DNA of 33,470 nucleotides. It comes from an uncultured Ruminococcus sp. (GTDB taxonomy: Bacteria > Bacillota > Clostridia > Oscillospirales > Acutalibacteraceae). The stretch is taken from assembly GCA_902785355.1 (NCBI GenBank), contig CACZYF010000029.1:1-33470 (forward strand). The letters are read 5' to 3'. Position numbers and translations under genes: made by a program. The notes beneath the pieces are model-generated. The model saw only the letters and a program-made list of their open reading frames with translations. It did no database searches and was not told the DNA's origin. Of this stretch, positions 25,084 to 32,002 are shown one piece after another (the first letter of the stretch is position 1; each line of letters starts with the position of its first letter).

Positions 25084-25239
25084 TTGCCGTGGGAAAGATT
25101 CGAGCCGAGAGCCGCGTTCTACGCGGCGTGAGCATTACTGCCGAGCGCGTCCGGTGGACGATAAAGCGAGAGCAGTAATGGTGCAGCGGTCGAAGAAGCC
25201 GAGCGAAAGCGAAGGCTGATTCGGAAACCGCAAACTGAG
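25077..25239. repeat. Structured flank repeat, copy 1
   Basis: The first 40 bp (25077-25116, TTTTCTCTTGCCGTGGGAAA onward) are identical to 29464-29503; weaker likeness continues through CGGCGTGAGC and GAGCGC-TCCGG. Inside are a GCCGCG/CGCGGC hairpin and inverted arms ATTACTGC/GCAGTAAT around 25124 and 25173. No gene is seen. Confidence 0.6.
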
Positions 25240-25260
25240 CGAATCTCTTGTCCTCCGCCA
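25240..25260 (+). repeat. Attachment repeat, left end of the restriction-modification island
   Basis: CGAATCTCTTGTCCTCCGCCA-type sequence of 21 bp matches the tRNA-Ser(GCU) 3' end. With 29410-29432 it encloses the hsdM/hsdS block. Confidence 0.85.
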
Positions 25261-25270
25261 AACCCTGAAG

Positions 25271-25314
25271 GTCTCGAAAATGGCTTTTTAAGCCGTTTTC
25301 GGGACTTTTTCTTT
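25271..25314 (+). terminator. Terminator hairpin behind the attachment repeat
   Basis: GTCTCGAAAATGGCTT pairs with AAGCCGTTTTCGGGAC with G-T pairs and is followed by TTTTTCTTT. The sequence is unlike the hairpin at 25047, although it has the same place relative to the tRNA end. Between it and the next terminator (25315-25458) lie only the TGCTCATA repeats and AT-rich DNA. Confidence 0.8.
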
Positions 25315-25340
25315 GCGAAAAAAGATCCGAACTCTCGTCG

Positions 25341-25360
25341 TGCTCATAGTCTTGCTCATA
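25341..25360. repeat. TGCTCATA direct repeat pair, left island end
   Basis: TGCTCATA lies at 25341-25348 and 25353-25360, 12 bp apart. The same octamer occurs as a pair near the other end of the island (29273-29291). This is the arrangement expected of integrase arm sites. Confidence 0.55.
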
Positions 25361-25458
25361 ATTTCAATTTTACTCTCCTTTCTTTGCGTTCTCAATAGTA
25401 TTATAGAAGATACAAAGAACTAGGAAGGGGTAAAAGAACGTAATGGGAGAATAAGTAT

Positions 25459-25509
25459 AAAAGAAAAAACTTGCCCTACCGATACTCTTGTGTATCGGTA
25501 GGACAAGTT
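25459..25509 (-). terminator. Terminator of the hsdM-hsdS operon
   Basis: On the minus strand AACTTGTCCTACCGATAC pairs with GTATCGGTAGGGCAAGTT around a six-base loop (one mismatch) and is followed by TTTTCTTTT. It lies 27 bp after the hsdS stop. Confidence 0.92.
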
Positions 25510-25536
25510 TCTCTATTGATTAGCAATATAACTACA

Positions 25537-27009
25537 TTATTTTGCAAAAATCACGTCATTATCTATTATTTGTAATGCTTGCTGCTCCATCTTGTATGCC
25601 TCGTATCGCTTCTCGTTGGCTTCAAGAGCAAGGTCATTGATTTGCCGCTGAATGTCCTTGTTTTTCAGAAGTGGGAAAGGAATACTGCTCACATGCGTAT
25701 CGTCGATTTCATCCACAACAGAGCCATAAGTGTAATGCGTAATCAACTTATGCCCATAATCAGATTTAAGAAAGACACTCAAATATCCTGCAATATTCTT
25801 TTCAACAGGAACAATTCGAATTATATGATCCGAGGGAATCCAATGTTCCCAATGTTTAGGAACAAGAACAACTTTTCCTATTGTGCCACTTCTCGTAACC
25901 AGAATAGTATTCTGAGCAACTTCAAGTTTTTTCATCAACTTCTTGTGCTTTGTTCTGGAAAGATACTTTTTCCCCGATGGATCAAGTTCATTGATTTGTT
26001 TACCACCAATCAAAACACTTCCATAACCTTCTTCAACATACACTCTGGCAAATCTCGGAGGTAAAAGCACATCTTTGCTCACGCGACTATCACCGACAGT
26101 CGTAACTTCAGCTGCATATTTCTTCATGTGTTCAACAATCGCATCCACGATAGGAACATGATACGAAGCATCAACACGACCCGCCATCTGACTCAGCTTG
26201 ACGCTGAATGTATCCACGCCTACATTTTTCTTGTAAAGTGCAACATCAAAATCGTGGATGTCTGGCAACTGAAGCTCATTTATCAACAAAGAAGTTGCCT
26301 CATCAATTAAAGCGTTAGATTCATCACGTAACTCGTAAGAACCAACAATCAAATCATTGATACGTTTCTTAATTTCAACAGGCGCATCAGGGATAGGCAC
26401 TGTAGTAAGATGTTCTGGCTCAATGTGTGTAATAACAGCGCCATAACTGTTCGTAAGCAGTATTTTATTTCCTGTTGCGCTCTTCAGATATGCATAGATA
26501 TATCCTGCATCATACGGTACTTTACAATCTATTCTCAGAAGATCATGACTAAAAATCCGATTGTCTAATGTCTTTGAAACAAAAGAAACCTTACCAATAG
26601 TCCCCGAACAAGTCATAAGAACCTGTCCAGCATGAACACGCAAAGCATCAATATCCGTCTGTGTTTTATGAGATAAATACCCATCAGGAGTAGGATATAT
26701 ATCTGTAATTGAAGACGGCTGATAAATGGGAAGGTCGGACTTTTCAAGCCAAATACGCTTAAATCGCCCGCATACATATGAATCGGCAAAACCATTCTCA
26801 CCGCCGACCATCTTCACAGGATACTTCCCGTGTTCAACAGCAGCACGAGCGTGTTTAGCATCTACGTCAAACACGCTAGCCTCTAAACGCTTACCTCTGG
26901 AAACAACATCCGACAGTGTTACAGTGCAGAATTTTAGCGGTGACTCTGCCACTTCAACTTTTTGCACAACATCCTCTTGTAAGGCATATGCTACATTTCC
27001 GCTTACCAT
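25537..27009 (-). CDS. hsdS: Type I restriction-modification specificity subunit (HsdS)
   Basis: This 490-residue specificity subunit has two target-recognition halves, each ending in the conserved contact loop and helix: VLMTCSGTIGKVSFV with YIYAYLKSATG near the first half's end, and ILVTRSGTIGKVVLVP with YLSVFLKSDYG in the second. A coiled-coil spacer follows each (RINDLIVGSYELRDE; QINDLALEANEKRYE). It chooses the DNA site for the methylase/nuclease subunit. ATG 27009 was picked because AGGAGGG stands right before it and the start overlaps the hsdM stop (ATGGTAA); the ATG at 27033 lies before that site and would put it inside the coding sequence. Sequence of the recognition domains predicts no known target by eye. 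Confidence 0.92.
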   Translation of the reverse strand: MVSGNVAYALQEDVVQKVEVAESPLKFCTVTLSDVVSRGKRLEASVFDVDAKHARAAVEHGKYPVKMVGGENGFADSYVCGRFKRIWLEKSDLPIYQPSSITDIYPTPDGYLSHKTQTDIDALRVHAGQVLMTCSGTIGKVSFVSKTLDNRIFSHDLLRIDCKVPYDAGYIYAYLKSATGNKILLTNSYGAVITHIEPEHLTTVPIPDAPVEIKKRINDLIVGSYELRDESNALIDEATSLLINELQLPDIHDFDVALYKKNVGVDTFSVKLSQMAGRVDASYHVPIVDAIVEHMKKYAAEVTTVGDSRVSKDVLLPPRFARVYVEEGYGSVLIGGKQINELDPSGKKYLSRTKHKKLMKKLEVAQNTILVTRSGTIGKVVLVPKHWEHWIPSDHIIRIVPVEKNIAGYLSVFLKSDYGHKLITHYTYGSVVDEIDDTHVSSIPFPLLKNKDIQRQINDLALEANEKRYEAYKMEQQALQIIDNDVIFAK

Positions 27010-29024
27010 GCCAATCCCTCCTGTGCTTTCCACTCAGCAAAGATTGCAGGAACATCAGGTGTCTGGTCATCTTCAACCTTAACCTTCTGCTCATGGGCGA
27101 CCGTTTTGGTTCCCTCACCTGTCTCACCCAAAACGAGAACGTTGTTCTTATCAGGAACAAGAATTTCATTGCCTTCTTTGTCACGCTTGAATAATGGATT
27201 GCCGCGCTTATCATGACCAATCTTTTCAACCATTGCCATGAAAATATTATAATCCGCCATCTGTCCGCTCTTTTCCTCAGCATCCTTTTGGGCTTGAGTT
27301 TTCTTCTGAAGGAACAGTACGGATGTCTGCGTTCCGTTACGAGGCTGGAACGTATCTTGATGCAAGTCAACGCTCGCTACAATACGATGATTCTGAATTA
27401 ACCACTCCCTGATATAACCAAGTCCAGGAGAACCGAGAATAGAATCTGGAAGGACAATACCCAGACGACCGCCAGGAACAAGGAACTGTGTGCAGCGTTC
27501 AATAAATAGAATTTCTGGTGGAACAGAAGACTGAAGTCGCTCCGTCATCGTCCAAGTTCCATTCTTCTTATCATTCTCCCAAATATGAGCAAGGTCAAAT
27601 TGTTCCAAAATGCTCTTGTCCTTAATAGGAATCTTGCTACCAAACGGGGGATTGGTAACAATCACATCAAAGAACTCAATCGACTTATGATTTCTGATAG
27701 AAGATTTCTGAACGCCAAGTGCTTCCGCAAGTCGCGTTCTGAACTCGTCGCTCCATTCGTGAGGCGGAAGCAAAGAGTTTGTCTGAAGAATATTTCCGCT
27801 ACCGTCATTATTCATGACCATGTTCATCTTCGTTGCTTTCACAAGGTCAGGGTTAATATCAAAACCGAAGAAATAAGTACCCGCAACTTCTGAAATCTTA
27901 TCTTGATACGCTCTAATCGTATCTGCATCCCAGTCCTTCTTCGGCACACCAAGTTCGGCAACGAAATTCTTTTCAATCTGGTCAATAACGTGTGTCATCG
28001 CGGTCACAACGAAACCGCCCGTGCCGCACGAAGTATCAACGACACGTTCGTTCAACTTCGGGTTAATCATCTCGACCGTCATCTTCATGACATTACGAGG
28101 CGTAAAAAATTCGCCGCGATCCCCGCGCAGATTCGCGCCAACAATCTCTTCATAGGCTTTGCCTTTAATATCAATGTTTGTATTCAGTAGACTATAACGC
28201 TGAAGTTCACTGACAATATAGGCAAGACTACGAGGAGTAAGTTTAATCTCATCGTTTGCATCAAAAATCTTACCATGACGTTTTTTTACACGCTTGAAAA
28301 TCTTCGATATACGCTTCTTGACGGTCAACTGACCATCAGGATTAGAGCGCTCATCCGATGTTGTATAGAACTCCAAAGGATTAGGAATATTTCTCTCGTC
28401 CTCAATCTTACAGAAGATAACTTTCAGCAATTCAAAGAAAGCTGGCTGTTTCTGCATACCGTCATTCACATAGATGTGGTTATGACAGGTCTTAAACACA
28501 AACAGAAGGTTATCATCTGAAGCATTCTTTAGGCTCTTCCTGGATGGACGGTTAACAACATCCAGATTGCCATCAGCGGACGGAATATCATTATATTCCA
28601 TAAACCCGATATTACCAGATTCATCAACTGTCTTACGGAATACGAACTTCTGAATACTGTTTGTCCACATACCCCATTCACAGTTGGGGCAAACCGACAT
28701 ATAAGACTGTAACTGTCCGATGCCATCCTTTGCATTACGGGCATCCACAGTCTCTTTCTTGCACTCAATAATTATTTTAATGTTGCCTTGTGTCTGATTA
28801 TCTACATCTTTGTCCCAAATAACAATATCTGCACGTGGTTTTCTTGAGCCAATCTGAAGAGTATATTCAATCTTCACTTGAAAAGGAATATACTTATGCT
28901 CATTCACAAGACGCTTTTCAATCGTTTGACGAACATATTCTTCTGGCGTATCTTTACGGAACTTTCCGTCAATATAATCACATATTTTACCATCGGGGAT
29001 AACGACAACTTTTTGATCAACCAT
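27003..29024 (-). CDS. hsdM: N6-adenine methylase subunit with HsdR-type N-terminal nuclease domain
   Basis: The 673-residue protein combines two domains. Residues 30-130 form an HsdR_N-like nuclease fold: RADIVIW with D66, IIIECKK with E87 and K89, and Q104-x3-Y108 in GIGQLQSYM. These are the PD-(D/E)xK residues and the QxxxY motif of type I restriction subunits. From about 270 it is a HsdM methylase: helical N6 domain, SAM motif VVDTSCGTGGFVV (about 325-337) and catalytic NPPFGSK (about 457-463). Carrying cleavage and methylation in one chain with a separate HsdS is the plan of BcgI-type (type IIB) enzymes, so this may be a whole restriction system even though no hsdR is present. It is the first gene of a two-gene operon with its own promoter; AAGGAG precedes ATG 29024. 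Confidence 0.9.
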   Translation of the reverse strand: MVDQKVVVIPDGKICDYIDGKFRKDTPEEYVRQTIEKRLVNEHKYIPFQVKIEYTLQIGSRKPRADIVIWDKDVDNQTQGNIKIIIECKKETVDARNAKDGIGQLQSYMSVCPNCEWGMWTNSIQKFVFRKTVDESGNIGFMEYNDIPSADGNLDVVNRPSRKSLKNASDDNLLFVFKTCHNHIYVNDGMQKQPAFFELLKVIFCKIEDERNIPNPLEFYTTSDERSNPDGQLTVKKRISKIFKRVKKRHGKIFDANDEIKLTPRSLAYIVSELQRYSLLNTNIDIKGKAYEEIVGANLRGDRGEFFTPRNVMKMTVEMINPKLNERVVDTSCGTGGFVVTAMTHVIDQIEKNFVAELGVPKKDWDADTIRAYQDKISEVAGTYFFGFDINPDLVKATKMNMVMNNDGSGNILQTNSLLPPHEWSDEFRTRLAEALGVQKSSIRNHKSIEFFDVIVTNPPFGSKIPIKDKSILEQFDLAHIWENDKKNGTWTMTERLQSSVPPEILFIERCTQFLVPGGRLGIVLPDSILGSPGLGYIREWLIQNHRIVASVDLHQDTFQPRNGTQTSVLFLQKKTQAQKDAEEKSGQMADYNIFMAMVEKIGHDKRGNPLFKRDKEGNEILVPDKNNVLVLGETGEGTKTVAHEQKVKVEDDQTPDVPAIFAEWKAQEGLAW

Positions 29025-29080
29025 TTTCCTTAACTCCTTATAAAACGCTTTATATCAACTGAAAGTGCCTAAACATAATT

Positions 29081-29109
29081 ATTATAGCATCTTCCTTTGC
29101 GTTTGTACA
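29081..29109 (-). promoter_or_regulatory. Promoter of hsdM-hsdS
   Basis: On the minus strand TGTACA, 17 bp, TATAAT with an extended TG element, about 57 bp before the ATG. Confidence 0.65.
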
Positions 29110-29409
29110 GCCTTGTTGTTTAGATTTTTTGCATTGAGAAGCCGAGTATAACACGTTTAATAAAAATGACCCACGATCGTTTGATCTGGGTCATCATCGT
29201 AATTCATCAGCTTATCATCGAACTGCTCAATTACACTTATTTTGTTCTACTGTTGGTGCTTAATCATATTCTTGCTCATAACTTGCTCATAATTTTATGA
29301 GTAAAAATGAAGTAAACTGAAACGATTTGAAATGCTAATTTTTCAAAAACGGCTTGATTATGCGGTTTTTGCACCAAACTGAAATAAAATGACAGGCTGT
29401 TTGGATTAT
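29110..29409. other. Non-coding right end of the restriction island
   Basis: No gene is seen. A hairpin ATGACCCA/TGGGTCAT (29166-29194) and a pair of TGCTCATA octamers 11 bp apart (29273-29280, 29284-29291) are present. The octamers match the pair near the left island end. Confidence 0.55.
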
Positions 29410-29432
29410 TTCGAATCTCTTGTCCTCCGCCA
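29410..29432 (+). repeat. Attachment repeat, right end of the restriction-modification island
   Basis: This is an exact 23 bp match to 25023-25045 (tRNA-Ser(GCU) 3' end with CCA). It closes the 4.1 kb unit that starts at 25240 and opens the next element, which carries fic and the mobilization genes. Confidence 0.85.
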
Positions 29433-29468
29433 GAAAACAGGCTTACGCATCGGCGTGAGCCTGTTTTC
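29433..29468 (+). terminator. Terminator hairpin behind the attachment repeat
   Basis: GAAAACAGGCTTACGC pairs with GCGTGAGCCTGTTTTC (one T-G pair) around ATCG and ends in TTTTCTC. It has the same place as the hairpins at 25047 and 25271 but another stem sequence. Confidence 0.8.
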
Positions 29469-29620
29469 TCTTGCCGTGGGAAAGATTCGAGCCGAGAGCC
29501 GCGAACACTTGTGTCGCGCGGCGTGAGCGTTTTGACCGAGCGCTTCCGGCGGATGAAGATGGGTATTTTCACTTTATTGTCCGTTTTTGTAAACCATAAA
29601 AAGAATATTTGTCGAATTAC
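29464..29620. repeat. Structured flank repeat, copy 2
   Basis: The first 40 bp equal 25077-25116. The likeness then fades through GGCGTGAGCG and GAGCGCTTCCGG. No gene is seen. It leads into the fic promoter region. Confidence 0.55.
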
Positions 29621-29687
29621 TTCATCTATCATTAATCATAATAAAAATGATAGATGAATTGATTTTTGATAGATGAAGTGGTATAAT
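29621..29687 (+). promoter_or_regulatory. fic promoter with inverted and direct operator-like repeats
   Basis: TTGATT (29659-29664), 17 bp, TATAAT (29682-29687). TTCATCTATCAT (29621-29632) faces its exact inverse ATGATAGATGAA (29647-29658), and TGATAGATGAA recurs at 29667-29677 inside the promoter spacer. This suggests control by a dimeric repressor, perhaps the winged-helix end of the Fic protein. Confidence 0.6.
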
Positions 29688-29786
29688 ATCATCATCAATG
29701 ACCGGATGGTGATATGATGCAGAAATATCCTTTTCAGATTACGTATCAAAACAATCTATTCCTCTCTGGCGATAGAGCAGAACACC

Positions 29787-30593
29787 TTGACGCTCGATCA
29801 AGTCACCGCTGTTATCTCCGGCAAGCGAGTCCTTGCGCCGCCGAAAGATATCGCAGAGGTGCAGAACGCGTATGAGATCTATGACCGCCTTGATACGCTG
29901 GATCCTTACTCCGTGGACGATCTTTTGCTTGCTCACGAGGTAATGACACGCGGATTGGTCAATGAATCGGGAGAGTTTCGCTCCGGCTCCGTCGGCGTCG
30001 TCGATAACCACGGCAATGTGCTTCATGTCGGTACACTTCCGGCGTATGTCCCCGGGTTAGTCTCGGAGTTGCTTGACTGGGTCAAAAATGATCCGCGCCA
30101 TATCCTGATCAAAAGCTGTGTGTTCCATTATGAATTTGAGCTGATCCATCCCTTTGCGGACGGTAACGGCAGGATCGGCAGACTGTGGCATACGCTCCTG
30201 CTGTCAAAATGGAACCCGATCTTTGCGTGGCTCCCTATCGAGTCGATGATACATGACAGGCAGGAGGAATACTACCGCGCCTTCAATGCCGCGAATGTTG
30301 CCGTAGACTCAACCGTATTCGTCACCTTTATGTTGGAGGCGATCCGTGATACGATGCTCGAAGTGATCGACGGTTCTGTTTCTGTGAAACACAGCAAGTC
30401 GGAGAAAGCGGCTGCTCGGGAAAATACCGTGATGAATTATCTGCACGAGAATGGCGAGATAACTAACAGCGACGTTCGCGAACTTTTGAATGTTTCTGTT
30501 GCGACCGCAAATCGAATCCTCAACACGATGGTAGAAAAGGGATTGATCATCCGCTTCCGCAGTGGCAGGTCATGGGCATACCGTAAACGATAA
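29787..30593 (+). CDS. fic: Fic family protein with C-terminal HTH, N terminus disrupted
   Basis: The core Fic motif is intact: HPFADGNGRIGR, with the partner features NAYEIYDRL, GEFRSGSVGVVD, KSCVFHYEFEL and the C-terminal winged helix (NSDVRELLNVSVATANRILNTM). Fic enzymes usually transfer AMP from ATP to a protein hydroxyl. The frame has no ATG at its front; the only start here is TTG 29787. Upstream of it the same frame reads TIYSSLAIEQNTL, the expected autoinhibitory helix, but no start codon stands before a stop. In another frame ATG 29714 opens MMQKYPFQI, the usual N terminus of this family. So a deletion with a frame change has removed the segment between. The protein may be dead, or may lack its inhibitory helix. 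It converges on the relaxase gene. Confidence 0.8.
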   Translation: MTLDQVTAVISGKRVLAPPKDIAEVQNAYEIYDRLDTLDPYSVDDLLLAHEVMTRGLVNESGEFRSGSVGVVDNHGNVLHVGTLPAYVPGLVSELLDWVKNDPRHILIKSCVFHYEFELIHPFADGNGRIGRLWHTLLLSKWNPIFAWLPIESMIHDRQEEYYRAFNAANVAVDSTVFVTFMLEAIRDTMLEVIDGSVSVKHSKSEKAAARENTVMNYLHENGEITNSDVRELLNVSVATANRILNTMVEKGLIIRFRSGRSWAYRKR

Positions 30594-30606
30594 AGAGATC
30601 AAGAAG

Positions 30607-31836
30607 TCAATAAGTACAGAGGGCGGTCGAAGGGTCATCTATCCTGATCACTTCTTGCTTTAGGTAAACGACGACGTTGTTCTTTTTTTCGTTGAACAGT
30701 GAACTGATACGCTCAATGAATCGTTGGACTACATCAGGGAAATGTTCTATCCCTCGCAAGAACGGACGGCACTTCTCTGTCAGCTTATCATAGCGCTCTT
30801 GCAATCGATTGAAAGCACTTCGGTATTGATTCGCTTGATCCTGTAAGTGTTTTGCCTTTTTGCGAAGATCATGGATTTTTACTCTGCTTGTTATTCCTTC
30901 TTTAGCGAGCGCAATCAGCTGACCGTAATCATCTTTCGTAACAGAATAATTGCCGGTAAGAGGATTCTTCTTGCCGGCAGTTTCAATTTCCTGAAAAGTT
31001 TTTGAGATACCCTTTACAGGTTCATATTCTATTTTAGCTTTCTGAATATTGCTTTCGATTTTAGCGAGGCGTTCTTTATCCATGTTGATCTGGTGTTGCA
31101 AAGAGGTCAGATGTTCCGCGGTGCTGCCCTCTCTGCCACGGTCAAAGCCCGTGAATCCGTGATCGGTCATATGTCGGAAGAATTCATCCTGTAAGATACT
31201 GTAGGACGGTCGGAACTTCGGCTTGCCGTTCTTTCGCATGACCGTCTCACCGCTTTTGGTCAATAGCGGCTCGCGAGATTCCCACTTCTTTGAGTGGCTG
31301 ATCTGCCGGATGACCTCTTTGACTGTTCCGACCAACGTAGGATCTTTACACCGTTTGCTCCATCGGATCTCTTTCTCAACCACCGGCAGGGCGATCAGAT
31401 GCATATGGTAGTGATAGACCGGATGTCCCAGCTCGTCGCTGACAGCCTTGTTGATCTCATCCGCGTGCATAACGGCAGAAATGATATTTTCCTCACCGTA
31501 TTTTTCACAGGCATAACGGTATGCCTCGGCAAAGAATTCTTTTGCGTATTCATAGCCGCCGTGCTCCTCAAAGTACATGGTGTTCACATCGAAGATGATT
31601 TCGTCGAACAGCACCGCGTCAGCTCTCAGCCCACGGCGTGAGACCTTACCCTCAGCCTCCATATCTTTGAGAATCTGCATATAGGCTTTATCCCCGGGAC
31701 TCTTGAAATGAACGTTCATCGGGATCCTTTCGGGTACAACATTGATGTTGCTGTAGTCGCTGTTCTTTCTTTCGTTATGCTTTTCTGCCGCGCTGATTTT
31801 AGCAGCCGTATAGGTCTGCACTCTGGCACAGCTCAT
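30607..31836 (-). CDS. MobV-type relaxase (plasmid recombination enzyme, Pre/Mob)
   Basis: This 409-residue relaxase has the MobV motif I HNERKN...NINVVPERI and the metal-binding motif III HYHMHLIALPV. A C-terminal coiled-coil part (KERLAKIESNIQKAK; LRKKAKHLQDQANQY) is typical. Such enzymes nick oriT for mobilization by a helper conjugation system. The oriT lies just upstream at 31909-31949. Start choice is open: the ATG at 31836 has no site nearby. The frame runs on upstream as ISKTKIN, with GGAGTG seven bases before an ATA codon at 31857, exactly where relatives start MSKTKIN. It may thus use ATA or have lost its proper start codon. The end converges closely on fic without a terminator. Confidence 0.88.
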   Translation of the reverse strand: MSCARVQTYTAAKISAAEKHNERKNSDYSNINVVPERIPMNVHFKSPGDKAYMQILKDMEAEGKVSRRGLRADAVLFDEIIFDVNTMYFEEHGGYEYAKEFFAEAYRYACEKYGEENIISAVMHADEINKAVSDELGHPVYHYHMHLIALPVVEKEIRWSKRCKDPTLVGTVKEVIRQISHSKKWESREPLLTKSGETVMRKNGKPKFRPSYSILQDEFFRHMTDHGFTGFDRGREGSTAEHLTSLQHQINMDKERLAKIESNIQKAKIEYEPVKGISKTFQEIETAGKKNPLTGNYSVTKDDYGQLIALAKEGITSRVKIHDLRKKAKHLQDQANQYRSAFNRLQERYDKLTEKCRPFLRGIEHFPDVVQRFIERISSLFNEKKNNVVVYLKQEVIRIDDPSTALCTY

Positions 31837-31908
31837 ATTGATTTTTGTTTTAGATATGTGATTTCACTCCATTCATTTTGTATAAATGCGCATGTATGGT
31901 AGCCTTAT

Positions 31909-31949
31909 ACAAGATTCGTTGAATCTGTATAACCCACTATGACACTTTC
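31909..31949 (-). other. Candidate oriT of the MobV element
   Basis: On the minus strand CATAGTGGGTTATAC stands beside an inverted repeat AGATTC-AAC-GAATCT. It resembles the pMV158-type nick region (TAGTGTG/TTA) in sequence and in its place just before the mob gene. The gap 31837-32002 holds no other gene. Confidence 0.75.
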
Positions 31950-32002
31950 AGCGCTGCTGTAAAGATGTCGTGGGCAAGGGCTTTCCTCCCTTGACCCTCC
32001 GC

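Noticed and set aside
25003-25260. CRISPR array from the repeated tRNA-end sequence
   Set aside because: Only three copies lie at uneven distances, one pair without a spacer, and they are exact tRNA 3' ends. No cas genes are present.
24986-25261. Minus-strand frame across tRNA-Ser repeats
   Set aside because: It is made of the tRNA end repeats and terminator hairpin read in reverse.
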